NCBI RefSeq assembly: GCF_009363895.1 | Contig: NZ_CP045434.1 | Coordinates: forward strand, 2,622,501-2,686,500 | Length of the DNA stretch: 64,000 bases | Direction of reading: 5' to 3' | Origin: Sphingomonas ginsengisoli An et al. 2013 | GTDB lineage: Bacteria; Pseudomonadota; Alphaproteobacteria; Sphingomonadales; Sphingomonadaceae | In this document: positions 36,260-45,369 of the stretch, piece by piece | Numbering within the stretch: position 1 is the first letter of the stretch | Layout of the letters: each line of letters starts with the position of its first letter | The notes under the pieces: model-generated | The model's database searches: none | What the model was told of the DNA's origin: nothing | Seen by the model: only the letters and a program-made list of their open reading frames with translations | Made by a program: the position numbers and the translations under genes

Positions 36260-36991
36260 ATGGCAGAGACAAGCATCGTGGGCCGCGAGGCCGCGCACTT
36301 CGGGGCGATGGCCGGCGACTGGTGGGATCCGCACGGCGCCTCGGCCATGCTCCACCGGCTGAACCCGGTCCGGCTGGCCTATGTGCGCGACCGGATCGAC
36401 CAGCATTGGCGTAGCGACGAGCGAGCGTTGCGGCCGCTTGCCGGCAAGACGGCGCTCGATGTCGGGTGCGGGGCGGGGCTGCTGTGCGAGCCGCTCGCCC
36501 GTCTGGGCGCCGCGGTCACCGGGATCGACGCCGCGCCCGAGCTGATCGCGGCGGCGCGGACGCATGCCGCCGGGCAGGGGCTGGAAATCAGCTATGTCGC
36601 GAGCGGGGTCGAGGAACTGGGCGGGCAGTATGACCTGGTCACCGCGATGGAGGTGATCGAGCATGTCGCCGATCCGGCGGCGTTCCTGGCGAGCCTCGCC
36701 GCGCGGCTGGCGCCGGGCGGGCTGCTGATCCTGTCGACGCCCAACCGCACCGGCTGGTCGAAGCTATTGACGATCACGCTGGCCGAAGGGCTGGGGCGCA
36801 TCCCGCGTGGCACGCACGACTATGACAAGTTCATCGCGCCCGAGCGGATGACCGCGCTGCTGGCCGAGGTTGGGCTCAAGGTTTGCGACACCGCGGGCAT
36901 TGCCGCCTCGCCTTCGCGCGGGCTGCACCTCAGCGACGACTTGCGCCTCAATTATCTGGTGAGCGCGGTTCGGGCCCAAGAGCCGGCTTAG
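36260..36991 (+). CDS. ubiG: bifunctional 2-polyprenyl-6-hydroxyphenol methylase / 3-demethylubiquinol 3-O-methyltransferase
   Basis: A 243-residue class I SAM-dependent methyltransferase that does both O-methylations in ubiquinone synthesis. SAM-binding motif LDVGCGAGLL (about 65-74), then GIDAAPELIAAAR, and the UbiG-typical STPNRT and GTHDYDKFIAP. The start MAETSIVGREAAHFGAMAGDWWD fits the family. The last 44 bp overlap the 3' end of the convergent MFS gene. Confidence 0.93.
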   Translation: MAETSIVGREAAHFGAMAGDWWDPHGASAMLHRLNPVRLAYVRDRIDQHWRSDERALRPLAGKTALDVGCGAGLLCEPLARLGAAVTGIDAAPELIAAARTHAAGQGLEISYVASGVEELGGQYDLVTAMEVIEHVADPAAFLASLAARLAPGGLLILSTPNRTGWSKLLTITLAEGLGRIPRGTHDYDKFIAPERMTALLAEVGLKVCDTAGIAASPSRGLHLSDDLRLNYLVSAVRAQEPA

Positions 36992-38252
36992 TCTCGGGGA
37001 GGCGCCACAGCACCGGCAGGACGGCGAGCGCGACCACCGCGATCATCAGCCCCGGTGCGCTCGGCCAGCCGGTGCCGCTGCTCAGCCGCTGCGCGACATA
37101 AGGGGTGAGGCCGCCGAAGATGGCGGTGGCGACGGTCGCGCCGAGCGCGAGCCCGGTCAGCCGTGCCTCGCCGGCGAATTGCTCGGCGGTGGCGACCGCG
37201 CCGACCGCGCTGACGCCGCCGGCGAGGCAGGCGAGGACCAAGGTTCCGCCGAGCGCGAGGGCGGGGGAGCCGCCGGCCATCAGCCAGAACATGGTCGCCG
37301 GGAGCAGGGCGCTGCCGAGGCAGAGCAGCAGCAGAGGCGGCTTGCGGCCCCAGCGGTCGGCGGCGAGCCCGACCAGCGGGGTAACCAGGATCACCGCCAC
37401 CGCGGCACCCGTCGACCACCACAGGCTGGTCGTCTCGCTGCGCGAGCCGACCGAGGTAAGGAAGGCCGGAACGTAGGAGATGCCGACGTAGTAAGTGATC
37501 GAGCCCAGCGCCGAGATGGCGAAGCCGCGCAGGATGCCGGCGCGATGGTGGGTGAGGGCGTGGCGCAGCGGCTCGCTCGGGACGGTCCCCGCCGCCTGCT
37601 GCCGCTCATATTCGGGGCTTTCAGCGACGGTGGTGCGCAGCGCCCAGACGCCGGCGGCGAGCAGGGCGCCGAACAGGAAGGGGATACGCCAGCCCCACTG
37701 CTCGAGCGCGCCGGGCGGGACCAGGCTGACGATCAGCGCCGAGAGGAAGACGGCGAGCAGGCCGCCGACCTCGCTCGCCGCCGCCGCCAGGGAGGTGATG
37801 AGCCCGCGGCGGTGGGCGGGGGCGCCTTCGAGCAGGTAAGCGACGACGCCGGTATATTCGCCGCCGACCGCGAACCCCATCACGCAGCGCAGCAGCATCA
37901 TCAGCACGCCGGCGAGGCCGCCGACCTCGGCATGGGTCGGCAGCAGCGCCATCGCCAGCATGGCGGCGGTCATCAGCGCGACGCTCAGCAGCAGCGAGCG
38001 GCGGCGGCCGTGGCGGTCGCCGATATGGCCGAAGAAGAGCGCGCCGAGCGGGCGCAGCAGATAGGCCAGCGCGAAGCTCGCCAGCGTGGTCAGCAGCCCC
38101 GCCTCGCCGCCGCCGAACATGACGCGCGAGAGGACGGTCGCGAAGTAGAGGTAGAGGGTGAAATCATACCATTCGACGATGGTCGAAAAGGCCGCGATCG
38201 CCAGCGATCCGCTCGGTACGGGCCGGTGCGGCGAGAGGAGGGGCTCAGGCAT
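36948..38252 (-). CDS. MFS transporter, metabolite:H+ symporter type
   Basis: A 434-residue carrier with 12 transmembrane helices. The opening FSTIVEWYDFTLYLYFATV and the loop GHIGDRHGRRRSLL between helices 2 and 3 mark the MHS subfamily (ProP, KgtP, ShiA). The substrate, probably a small organic acid, amino acid or osmolyte, cannot be told. ATG 38252 begins MPEPLLSPHRPVPSGSL. Tail-to-tail overlap of 44 bp with ubiG. Confidence 0.86.
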   Translation of the reverse strand: MPEPLLSPHRPVPSGSLAIAAFSTIVEWYDFTLYLYFATVLSRVMFGGGEAGLLTTLASFALAYLLRPLGALFFGHIGDRHGRRRSLLLSVALMTAAMLAMALLPTHAEVGGLAGVLMMLLRCVMGFAVGGEYTGVVAYLLEGAPAHRRGLITSLAAAASEVGGLLAVFLSALIVSLVPPGALEQWGWRIPFLFGALLAAGVWALRTTVAESPEYERQQAAGTVPSEPLRHALTHHRAGILRGFAISALGSITYYVGISYVPAFLTSVGSRSETTSLWWSTGAAVAVILVTPLVGLAADRWGRKPPLLLLCLGSALLPATMFWLMAGGSPALALGGTLVLACLAGGVSAVGAVATAEQFAGEARLTGLALGATVATAIFGGLTPYVAQRLSSGTGWPSAPGLMIAVVALAVLPVLWRLPETKPALGPEPRSPDN

Positions 38253-38413
38253 CGGGCAAGTCTGTCCGACTTTGGCGCGGCTGGCCAGCGAGGCCTTGCG
38301 ACAAGGCGGTTGTTCGTCGTCCGGCAATCCGCCAAGGCGAGGCATAGCGAGGGGACCTAAAATGGCCCGGTTCGTTGTTGCCCGGCAACGGCAGGCGTGG
38401 AGGACAAGCAGTT

Positions 38414-39895
38414 ATGGATCGGCCAGCCGACGCGGCGACGGGAATTGCCGGGCTCGATGACGTGCTCGGCGGCGGGCTGGAGCGCGGCCGCGTGTTCCTG
38501 CTCGAGGGAAGTCCGGGGACGGGCAAGACCACCGTCGCGCTCGAATTCCTGCAGACCGGTGCCAAGCTGGGCGAGAGCTGCCTCTACATCACGCTGTCGG
38601 AGACCGAGGATGAGTTGCGCTCGACCGCGGTGTCGCACCATTGGGACCTGAGCGGGATCGAGATCTTCGAACTGATCCCGCCCGAAAGCCTGCTCGACGA
38701 GGATCATCAGCAGAGCCTGCTTTATTCCTCCGACCTCGAGTTGGGCGAGACGACGAAGCGCATCTTCGAGACTTTCGAGCAGGTTCGGCCCGAGCGTGTG
38801 GTGCTCGACAGCCTGTCCGAAATCCGCCTGCTGGCGCAGAGCTCGCTGCGCTACCGCCGCCAGATCCTCTCGCTGAAGCATTATTTCGCGCGGCAGAAGG
38901 CGACCGTCCTGCTGCTCGACGACCTTACCAGCGATGCCAACGACAAGACCGTCCACTCGGTCGCGCACGGTGTCGTCCGGCTGGAGGAACTGTCGCCCGA
39001 ATATGGCGGCGAGCGGCGGCGGATGCGGGTGCTCAAGTATCGCGGACGGCGTTTCCGCGGCGGCTATCACGATTTCGCGATCCAGACCGGCGGCGTGCGG
39101 GTCTTCCCGCGGCTGGTCTCGGCCGAGCATCGCGGCGTGGTCCCGCGCGAGATCACCCGGACCGGAATCCGCGAACTCGACGACCTGCTCGGCGGCGGGA
39201 TCGAGCGCGGGTCGAGCATCCTGATCCTCGGCCCGGCCGGGACCGGCAAGTCGATCGTCAGCCTGACCTTCATCCGCGACGCTGTCGCCCGCGGTGAGAA
39301 GTGCGCGATGTTCGTGTTCGACGAGGAGCTCGGGCTGCTGTTCACCCGCGCGCTCGGGCTCGGCATCGATCTTGGCAGCATGGTCGATTCGGGCGCGCTG
39401 TGGATCGAGCAGGTCGACGCCGCCGAACTGACGCCGGGCGAATTCTCCGAGCGGGTGCGCGTGTCGGTCGAGGGGCATGGCGCCCGCACGGTCGTGATCG
39501 ACAGCCTCAACGGCTATCAGTCGGCGATGCCCGGCGAGCATGCGCTGGTGCTGCACATGCACGAGCTGCTGCAATATCTGAACCGCAAGGGCGCGACGAC
39601 CATCCTCACCGTCGCCCAGCACGGGCTGGTCGGCGACATGAAGTCACCGGTCGACATCACCTACCTTGCCGACACGGTGGTGCTGCTGCGCTATTTCGAG
39701 GCGACCGGCCGAGTTCGCCGCGCCATCTCGATCGTCAAGAAGCGCACCGGCGCGCACGAGGATACGATCCGCGAATATCGGATCGACCGCGGCGGGTTGA
39801 CGCTGGGACCGCCGCTCGACAACTTCCAGGGTATCCTGCGCGGCGTTCCGACGATCGTCGGCGAGACGGCGTTGATGGGTGCGCCGCAAGCGTGA
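38414..39895 (+). CDS. KaiC-like double-ATPase domain protein
   Basis: 493 residues with two RecA-like KaiC domains. The first has Walker [10 protein letters not shown] at 32-40 and the second GPAGTGKS at 273-280; each is introduced by the KaiC phrase GI-x-LDD(V/L)LGGG(L/I)ERG. The ATG follows GGAGGA by about 10 bases. No kaiA or kaiB is nearby, so a full cyanobacterial-type clock is not implied. KaiC homologues in non-cyanobacteria are linked to stress and light signalling. The stop overlaps the GTG of the hybrid histidine kinase, so the two are made together. Confidence 0.88.
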   Translation: MDRPADAATGIAGLDDVLGGGLERGRVFLLEGSPGTGKTTVALEFLQTGAKLGESCLYITLSETEDELRSTAVSHHWDLSGIEIFELIPPESLLDEDHQQSLLYSSDLELGETTKRIFETFEQVRPERVVLDSLSEIRLLAQSSLRYRRQILSLKHYFARQKATVLLLDDLTSDANDKTVHSVAHGVVRLEELSPEYGGERRRMRVLKYRGRRFRGGYHDFAIQTGGVRVFPRLVSAEHRGVVPREITRTGIRELDDLLGGGIERGSSILILGPAGTGKSIVSLTFIRDAVARGEKCAMFVFDEELGLLFTRALGLGIDLGSMVDSGALWIEQVDAAELTPGEFSERVRVSVEGHGARTVVIDSLNGYQSAMPGEHALVLHMHELLQYLNRKGATTILTVAQHGLVGDMKSPVDITYLADTVVLLRYFEATGRVRRAISIVKKRTGAHEDTIREYRIDRGGLTLGPPLDNFQGILRGVPTIVGETALMGAPQA

Positions 39896-41928
39896 AGCGC
39901 ACCACCGTCTCTGAACGTGCCCTGGTGCTCGCTCCACGTGGGCGCGACGCTGCCATCGCGGCCAGCATGTTGCGAGAGGCGGAGATTGACGCTGTCGTCA
40001 CTGCCGGGCTGCCGGAGCTGATGACCGAGCTCGACAGTGGCGCGGCCTTTGTCGTGGTCACCGAGGAGGCGCTGACCAGTGCCGACCTTCATCCGCTCGC
40101 GGCCTGGTTGGCCGACCAACAGGAGTGGTCGGACCTGCCCTTCATCCTGCTGACCAACCGCGGCGGTGGGCTCGAGCGCAACCCGGCCGCGGCGCGCTTC
40201 CTCGACGTGCTCGGTAACGTCACCTTTCTGGAACGGCCGTTCCATCCGACCTCGCTGGTCAGCCTGGCGCGATCAGCCCTGCGCGGTCGCCGGCGCCAGT
40301 ATGAAGCGCGCGCGCGGCTGATCGACCTGCGCGAGAGCGAGCTGCGGTACCGCACGCTGTTCGACACCATGGACGAAGCGTTTTGCGTCATTCGTTTTCT
40401 GGACGGACCGCAGGACGATTATCTCATCACGCAGGCCAACCCCGCCTACCAGCGGCACACCGGCATCGCGCAGGATCTGGAGCATACTGCGCGCCAACGT
40501 TTCCCGGCGGAAGCCGACCGCTGGATTCCGTTGTTCAGGGAGGTTCTTCGCACCGGGGTGCCGCAACGTTTCGAGCTGGCGATGCCCGGCGCGGAGAGGA
40601 TTCTCGAGCTCGCGGCGTTCCGGGTCGAGCCCGCAAGCCGCCGGGAAGTGGCGCTGATCTTTCAGGATGTGACCGACCGCAGGTCATCGGAACTCAAACT
40701 GCGCGAGCTGAACGAAACGCTGGAACGGCGGGTCGAGGAAGCAATCGGCGAGCGCGAGGTCGCGACCGCGCAATTGCACGAAGCGCAGAAGCTGGAGATG
40801 ATCGGGCAGCTCACTGGGGGGGTGGCGCACGACATCAATAATCTGCTGACCCCGATCACCGGCGCGCTCGACGTCATCAACCGGCGCTATGCCGAGCAGG
40901 ACCCGCGCGCCGCACGGCTGCTCGACGGGGCGTTGCAGTCGGCCGAACGGGCCAAGATCCTCGTCAACCGGCTGCTCGGCTTCGCCCGGCGCCAGACGCT
41001 GGAAACGCGCCCGGTCGATATCGAAGCGCTGCTCGAGGGGATGCGCGACCTCGTCACCAGCAGCGTCGGGGCCAACATCGAAGTGCGGATGGAGGCGGCC
41101 GGCGACGGGCTGACCGCGCTCGCCGATCCCAACCAGCTCGAGCTGGCGATCCTCAACCTGTGCGTCAATGCGCGCGACGCGATGGTCGGCGGCGGGGTGC
41201 TGACGATCAGCGCCAAGCGATTGCGCTTCGGTCCCGATCAGGCGGGGGCGCTGCGCCCCGGCTCCTACGTCCGCGTGCGGGTCTCCGACACCGGCACCGG
41301 CATGAGCCCGGCGACGCTGGCCAAGGCGGTCGAGCCCTTCTTCTCGACCAAGGGCATCGGCAAGGGCACCGGCCTCGGCCTGTCGATGGTCCATGGACTC
41401 GCCGCCCAGCTCGGCGGCAAGTTCGAGCTCAGCAGCAAGGCCGGGGAGGGCACCCACGCCGACCTCTACCTGCCGGTCGCCGAGGAGGCCGCGCGTGCGC
41501 TCAAGAGCCACCTCTCGGGCCCGCTCGCCGAATTGGAGCCGCTGTCGATCCTGCTGGTCGACGACGAGGACCTCGTCCGCACCGGCACCGCTGACATGCT
41601 GCGCGAGCTCGGCCACACGGTCCACGAGGCGGCGGGCGGGGCGCAGGCGCTCGCGCTGATCGCCAAGGGCGCGCCGATCGACGCGCTGATCACCGATTAC
41701 ATGATGCCGCGGATGAGCGGGGCGGAGCTCGCCGAGCGGGCGCTGGCGCAGCGGCCCGACCTGCCGGTGCTGATCGTCACCGGCTATGCCGGCGGGGATC
41801 TGGAGTTGAGCCTGCCGCAGCTGGCGAAACCGTTCCGCCAGAGCGACCTCATCGACGCACTCGCGCGGGTCGTCCGCAAGGCGGGCAGGGGCCGGCCGCA
41901 GCCGCCGCTGGCGCGGGCCGCGGGCTAG
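39892..41928 (+). CDS. hybrid histidine kinase coupled to KaiC-like protein
   Basis: 678 residues. The first ~130 resemble a degenerate receiver domain (ALVLAPRGRDAAIAASMLREA; DLPFILLTNR) without the usual phospho-acceptor. A PAS domain follows (about 150-270), then a coiled coil, HisKA with GGVAHDINNLL and His313, an HATPase (NLCVNARDAM; GTGLGLSMVHGLA) and a C-terminal receiver domain with Asp602 (ITDYMMPRMSG). The GTG start overlaps the KaiC stop (GTGA), giving near-certain co-translation. It is likely a signalling partner of the KaiC protein. No DNA-binding output domain is present. The stop overlaps the GST stop by 4 bp. Confidence 0.88.
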   Translation: MKRTTVSERALVLAPRGRDAAIAASMLREAEIDAVVTAGLPELMTELDSGAAFVVVTEEALTSADLHPLAAWLADQQEWSDLPFILLTNRGGGLERNPAAARFLDVLGNVTFLERPFHPTSLVSLARSALRGRRRQYEARARLIDLRESELRYRTLFDTMDEAFCVIRFLDGPQDDYLITQANPAYQRHTGIAQDLEHTARQRFPAEADRWIPLFREVLRTGVPQRFELAMPGAERILELAAFRVEPASRREVALIFQDVTDRRSSELKLRELNETLERRVEEAIGEREVATAQLHEAQKLEMIGQLTGGVAHDINNLLTPITGALDVINRRYAEQDPRAARLLDGALQSAERAKILVNRLLGFARRQTLETRPVDIEALLEGMRDLVTSSVGANIEVRMEAAGDGLTALADPNQLELAILNLCVNARDAMVGGGVLTISAKRLRFGPDQAGALRPGSYVRVRVSDTGTGMSPATLAKAVEPFFSTKGIGKGTGLGLSMVHGLAAQLGGKFELSSKAGEGTHADLYLPVAEEAARALKSHLSGPLAELEPLSILLVDDEDLVRTGTADMLRELGHTVHEAAGGAQALALIAKGAPIDALITDYMMPRMSGAELAERALAQRPDLPVLIVTGYAGGDLELSLPQLAKPFRQSDLIDALARVVRKAGRGRPQPPLARAAG

Positions 41929-42596
41929 AAGTCGACCTTGTCGTAGTGGGCGGGGGGGACGATCACGTCCATCCGCTCGGCGAGCAGGGGACGGAAGCTC
42001 GGCCGCGACTTCATCACCGCATACCAGTCCTTGGTCTGCTTGTGTCCGCGCCAGTCGAGCGCGCCGAGATAGTCGATCACGCTCAGTTGCGCGGCGGCGG
42101 CGAAGTCGGCGAGGCTGATCGCCGGTCCCGCCATCCAGCGGCGGTGGTCGAGCAGATAATCGAGATAGTCGAGGTGGTTGTTGCCGACCCGCATCGCGTC
42201 GCGCAGGACGCGGGTGTCGGGGCTTTCCTTGTTGACGAGGCGCTTGCGCATCCGCTCGACCATCAGCGGCTCGACCACTTCGCGGAACAGCTTCTCGTCG
42301 AACCACTCGACCAGCCGGCGGATCTCGGCGCGCATCGCGGCGTCGCCGACGATCAGCGGCGAGCGCTGGACGGTTTCCTCGAAATATTCGGCGATCGGCT
42401 GCGAGCCGATCAGCGTCAGCCCCTGGTCGGGCTCGACCAGCACGGGGGTTTCGCCGGCCGGATTGAGGTCGACGAACTCGTCGCGCCGCTCCCACGGATG
42501 TTCGCGCAGCAACTCAACCGCGACGCCCTTTTCGGCCAGGACCAGCCGGACCTTGCGGGAAAAGGGACAGAGCGGGAATTGAAGGAGCTGCCACAT
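41925..42596 (-). CDS. glutathione S-transferase family protein
   Basis: A 223-residue protein with an N-terminal thioredoxin-like GST domain (LLQFPLCPFSRKVRLVLAEKG, then LNPAGETPVLVEPD and LIGSQPIAEYFEE) and an all-helical C-terminal domain (ISLADFAAAAQLSVIDYLG). The CPFS motif gives a cysteine-type active site, as in omega or bacterial GSTs. Substrate unknown. Convergent with the hybrid kinase. Confidence 0.87.
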   Translation of the reverse strand: MWQLLQFPLCPFSRKVRLVLAEKGVAVELLREHPWERRDEFVDLNPAGETPVLVEPDQGLTLIGSQPIAEYFEETVQRSPLIVGDAAMRAEIRRLVEWFDEKLFREVVEPLMVERMRKRLVNKESPDTRVLRDAMRVGNNHLDYLDYLLDHRRWMAGPAISLADFAAAAQLSVIDYLGALDWRGHKQTKDWYAVMKSRPSFRPLLAERMDVIVPPAHYDKVDF

Positions 42597-42646
42597 CGTT
42601 TCGTGGCTTTAGCGGCTCGCTCCGGCGCGTCCAGCCGGACGCTTTG

Positions 42647-43099
42647 TTACATTCGCGGATAGGCGGGCGAGGGCAGGTTATCGAGCGCCCGGGCGACGTC
42701 GTCGCCGGCCTGATTGAGCGCGCGCTGGATGACCGGCAGCGCGCGCGCCATCGACTGCGCGCCATGCTTGAGCGTCGCGCCGTTGCGGGCGATGCCGCGA
42801 TCGACGTCGCGCTCGTCGATCCCGGCGACGTCGCGGACCCGGCGGTTGCGGTCGGCGCGGGTGACGGGACGATCCTCGATCGCCGCCTGCACCTCGCCGA
42901 CGGGCAGGTCGAGGAAGGCGTGGCTGAGCGCGCGGAGCACCGGCACCGCGCGGTCGACGATCTCGCCGTTGGCGATCTCGGGCGGCAGCTGCTGCGACGG
43001 GGGCGGCCCCGCATAGGGATCGGGATAGGGGTAGGGCATGGGCTGCGCCATGGCGGGGGCGGCCACGACCAGGCCGGCGATCAGAAGGGGGATACGCAT
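42647..43099 (-). CDS. secreted protein of unknown function
   Basis: 150 residues: signal peptide MRIPLLIAGLVVAAPAMA, then a tyrosine/proline-rich segment PMPYPYPDPYAGPPP and a charged helical domain (EIVDRAVPVLRALSHAFLDLPVGEV; RDVAGIDERDVDRGIARNG). No cysteines. I do not recognise a characterised family; it looks like a periplasmic helical protein. Confidence 0.62.
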   Translation of the reverse strand: MRIPLLIAGLVVAAPAMAQPMPYPYPDPYAGPPPSQQLPPEIANGEIVDRAVPVLRALSHAFLDLPVGEVQAAIEDRPVTRADRNRRVRDVAGIDERDVDRGIARNGATLKHGAQSMARALPVIQRALNQAGDDVARALDNLPSPAYPRM

Positions 43100-43168
43100 G
43101 AGCAGTCCTCGCGCCGAATCACGAACGACCCATCCTACTGATTTTTGATGAGACTTTCCTGAACGGCG

Positions 43169-43969
43169 CTAGCGGAGCGTCAGCCACGCGAGCGCGGCGG
43201 CGCCGGCGACGATCCGGTACCAGGCGAAGGGGGCGAAGCCGTAGCGGGTGATGATCGCCATGAAGCTCTTCACCACCGCGACCGCGACGAGGAAGGAGAT
43301 GAAGGCGCCGAGCAGGATGTAGCCGCCCATCCCGCTCTGGAGTTGGTCGTGGTGTTTATAGAGCTGGAGCACGGTCGCCCCGGCGAGCGTCGGCACGGCG
43401 AGGAAGAAGCTGAACTCGGCGGCGGTGCGGCGGTCGACCCCGAAACTCATCGCGCCGAGAATGGTCGCGCCCGAGCGGCTGACGCCCGGCACCATCGCGA
43501 GGCACTGGACCAGCCCGATCATCGCCGATTGCTTGAGGCTGACCCCGGTGATGCCGCCGGTCTCTTGCGTCTTCGCGAACCGCTCGACCAGCAGGATCGC
43601 GACGCCGCCGACGATCAGCGCCGCGGCGACGACCGTCGCATTGCCCAGCAATTCTTCGATATATTTGTCGAAGGCGAGGCCGAGCACGACCGCGGGGATG
43701 AACGCCACCAGCAGGTTGCGGGTGAAGATCAAGGGGCCGTGCTGGAGCCCGAACAGGCCCTTGGCGACGGTCCAGAAGGTGCGCCAGTAGAGCACCACGA
43801 TCGCCAGGATCGCGCCGGGCTGGATGGCGACGTTGAACAGCGCCCACTTGTCGGCATTGAAGCCGAGCAATTCGGTGGCGAGGATGAGGTGGCCGGTCGA
43901 GCTGACGGGCAGAAATTCGGTGATCCCCTCGACCAGGCCGAGGATGATGACGAGCAGCAGGATGGGCAT
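43169..43969 (-). CDS. uppP: undecaprenyl-diphosphatase
   Basis: A 266-residue polytopic protein of the UppP/BacA family with the catalytic segments GLVEGITEFLPVSSTGHLIL (residues about 11-30) and PGVSRSGATI (about 158-167). It recycles the lipid carrier of cell-wall synthesis by removing a phosphate from undecaprenyl diphosphate; members give bacitracin tolerance. It starts 3 bp after the NDUFA9-like gene stop, so the two are probably one transcript. Confidence 0.94.
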   Translation of the reverse strand: MPILLLVIILGLVEGITEFLPVSSTGHLILATELLGFNADKWALFNVAIQPGAILAIVVLYWRTFWTVAKGLFGLQHGPLIFTRNLLVAFIPAVVLGLAFDKYIEELLGNATVVAAALIVGGVAILLVERFAKTQETGGITGVSLKQSAMIGLVQCLAMVPGVSRSGATILGAMSFGVDRRTAAEFSFFLAVPTLAGATVLQLYKHHDQLQSGMGGYILLGAFISFLVAVAVVKSFMAIITRYGFAPFAWYRIVAGAAALAWLTLR

Positions 43970-43972
43970 GGT

Positions 43973-44944
43973 CTAGCCGACGCTCGCCTGGCTGCGGCGC
44001 TGGCTGCGTTGGAAGCGGCCGCCTTCCTCGAACCGACCGAGCCATTCGGGGGCGACGCTGGCGAGCGGGGTGGGGGCGATGCCGAAGGCGGCGAGGCCGG
44101 GCATCCCTTCGTGGACGACATTGTCGTGTGCCAGCATCAGCCACTGGTCGCGGGTCAGCGGAGCGCCCGGGAGGAAGCCGAACCGGCTCATCGCCGAGCC
44201 GACGAAATCGGGCAGGTCGACGATGTCGGGGGACTGGCCCGCCGCGCTGGCGATGGCGGCGTTCAATTCATGCATCGTCATCACGTCGGGGCCGCCGATC
44301 TCATAGGTTTCGCCGCCGAATTCCTCGGGGTCCTGCGCCGCCTCGGCGATCGCCTGGGCGAGGTCGCGGACATAGACCGGCTGGAAGCGCCGCTGGCCGG
44401 CGAGCACCGGCAGGACCGGCAGCCGTGCCATGCTGGCGAAGCGGTTGGTGAGTTGGTCCTCGGGGCCGAACACCAGACTCGGCCGGAGGATGGCGGCGTG
44501 GGCGAAGGCGGCGCGCACGGCTTGTTCGCCGAGCCCCTTGGTCGACCCGTACCTGCTCTCGCTCTCCGGGTCGGCGTTGATCGCGGAGACGTGGACGAAG
44601 CTTTCGGCGCCGGTGGCGCGGGCCAGCTCGGCCGCCTTGCCGGCGCTGTCGGCCTGGATCTGTCCCAGATTGCCGGTGAAGGCGCCGACCAGGTTGATGA
44701 CGCCCCACGAGCCGGCGATCGCCCGGTCGAGGCTGGCCGGCTTGCCCATGTCGATCGAGACGAGCTCGAGCTGGCCGACCGCGGCCAATGGCTGGAGGAA
44801 GTAGGCGCGGCGCGGGCTGCGCTGGGCGACCCGCAGGCGGACGCCCGATTTCAGCAGCTGCTCACAGACGTAGCGGCCGATGAAGCCGCCGCCGCCAAGG
44901 ACGGTGATGATGCGCGTGCGCCAGTCGATTGCCGGGTCGATCAT
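43973..44944 (-). CDS. complex I NDUFA9-type NAD(P)-binding protein
   Basis: A 323-residue atypical short-chain reductase with the Rossmann motif GGGGFIGRYV (about residues 16-25), VINLVGAF, HVSAINADPESESRYGSTKG with the YxxxK tyrosine/lysine, and LVFGPEDQLTNRF. It matches the alphaproteobacterial relatives of the complex I accessory subunit NDUFA9. ATG 44944 is chosen; an upstream ATG at 45004 would add a non-conserved leader. Likely cotranscribed with uppP. Confidence 0.86.
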   Translation of the reverse strand: MIDPAIDWRTRIITVLGGGGFIGRYVCEQLLKSGVRLRVAQRSPRRAYFLQPLAAVGQLELVSIDMGKPASLDRAIAGSWGVINLVGAFTGNLGQIQADSAGKAAELARATGAESFVHVSAINADPESESRYGSTKGLGEQAVRAAFAHAAILRPSLVFGPEDQLTNRFASMARLPVLPVLAGQRRFQPVYVRDLAQAIAEAAQDPEEFGGETYEIGGPDVMTMHELNAAIASAAGQSPDIVDLPDFVGSAMSRFGFLPGAPLTRDQWLMLAHDNVVHEGMPGLAAFGIAPTPLASVAPEWLGRFEEGGRFQRSQRRSQASVG

Positions 44945-45068
44945 GCTGGCAGCCCTAGCCTCGGCCCGGGGCCCGAACAAGGCGGCGCCGAACAGTTCAT
45001 CCAAAGCCGTTGACAGTCGCGCCCACGCTCCCCTAAGCGCCGCCGCCTACCGCAGACGATGCTCCTGT

Positions 45069-45155
45069 GCCCAGGTGGCGGAATTGGTAGACGCACCAGC
45101 TTCAGGTGCTGGCGCTCGCAAGGGCGTGGAGGTTCGAGTCCTCTCCTGGGCACCA
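45069..45155 (+). tRNA. tRNA-Leu (anticodon CAG)
   Basis: Acceptor GCCCAGG (45069-45075) pairs with CCTGGGC (45145-45151), followed by discriminator A and an encoded CCA (45153-45155). The anticodon stem CCAGC/GCTGG encloses the loop TTCAGGT, giving anticodon CAG. A long variable arm (CGCTCGCAAGGGCG) and T arm GGAGG-TTCGAGT-CCTCT are typical of tRNA-Leu. The gene is intact although a recombinase module begins about 215 bp downstream. Confidence 0.96.
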
Positions 45156-45369
45156 CTACTAAAACCTAAGTAAAAGTGGGGAGGGGCCAGGTATAGGGCC
45201 TGCCCAAGTTTCCGCGCGTTCTTATGACCTTGCGCGCGACCGACGCATCTTGTTAGTGTCGAACTTCTATCTCTGCTGTCGCTGTACTGCCATGGATAGT
45301 GCATAGTTCTCTGGCGGCGCATTTCGGGAGGCCGAGATGCGATGCAGAACTTGATGGTAATTTGGGGCG
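45156..45369. other. non-coding gap between tRNA-Leu and recombinase
   Basis: 214 bp without a gene. It is richer in A and T than the core DNA to its left. For recombinases of this type the attachment site usually lies next to the recombinase gene, so an att junction here is possible, but I cannot identify a core sequence. Confidence 0.4.

Noticed and set aside
38414..39895. A full circadian clock locus
   Set aside because: Only a KaiC-like protein is present; no KaiA- or KaiB-like gene lies nearby.
40684..42495. Long minus-strand open frame over the hybrid kinase
   Set aside because: Antisense to HisKA/HATPase/receiver coding sequence and out of frame with the GST gene.
43343..45013. Long plus-strand open frame over uppP and the NDUFA9-like gene
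   Set aside because: Antisense to two well-supported genes, low complexity.
45069..45155. Attachment-site duplication of the tRNA-Leu 3' end
   Set aside because: I looked for a second copy of the T-arm/acceptor sequence in the right half of the window and saw none; the far end of the island may be beyond 64 kb.
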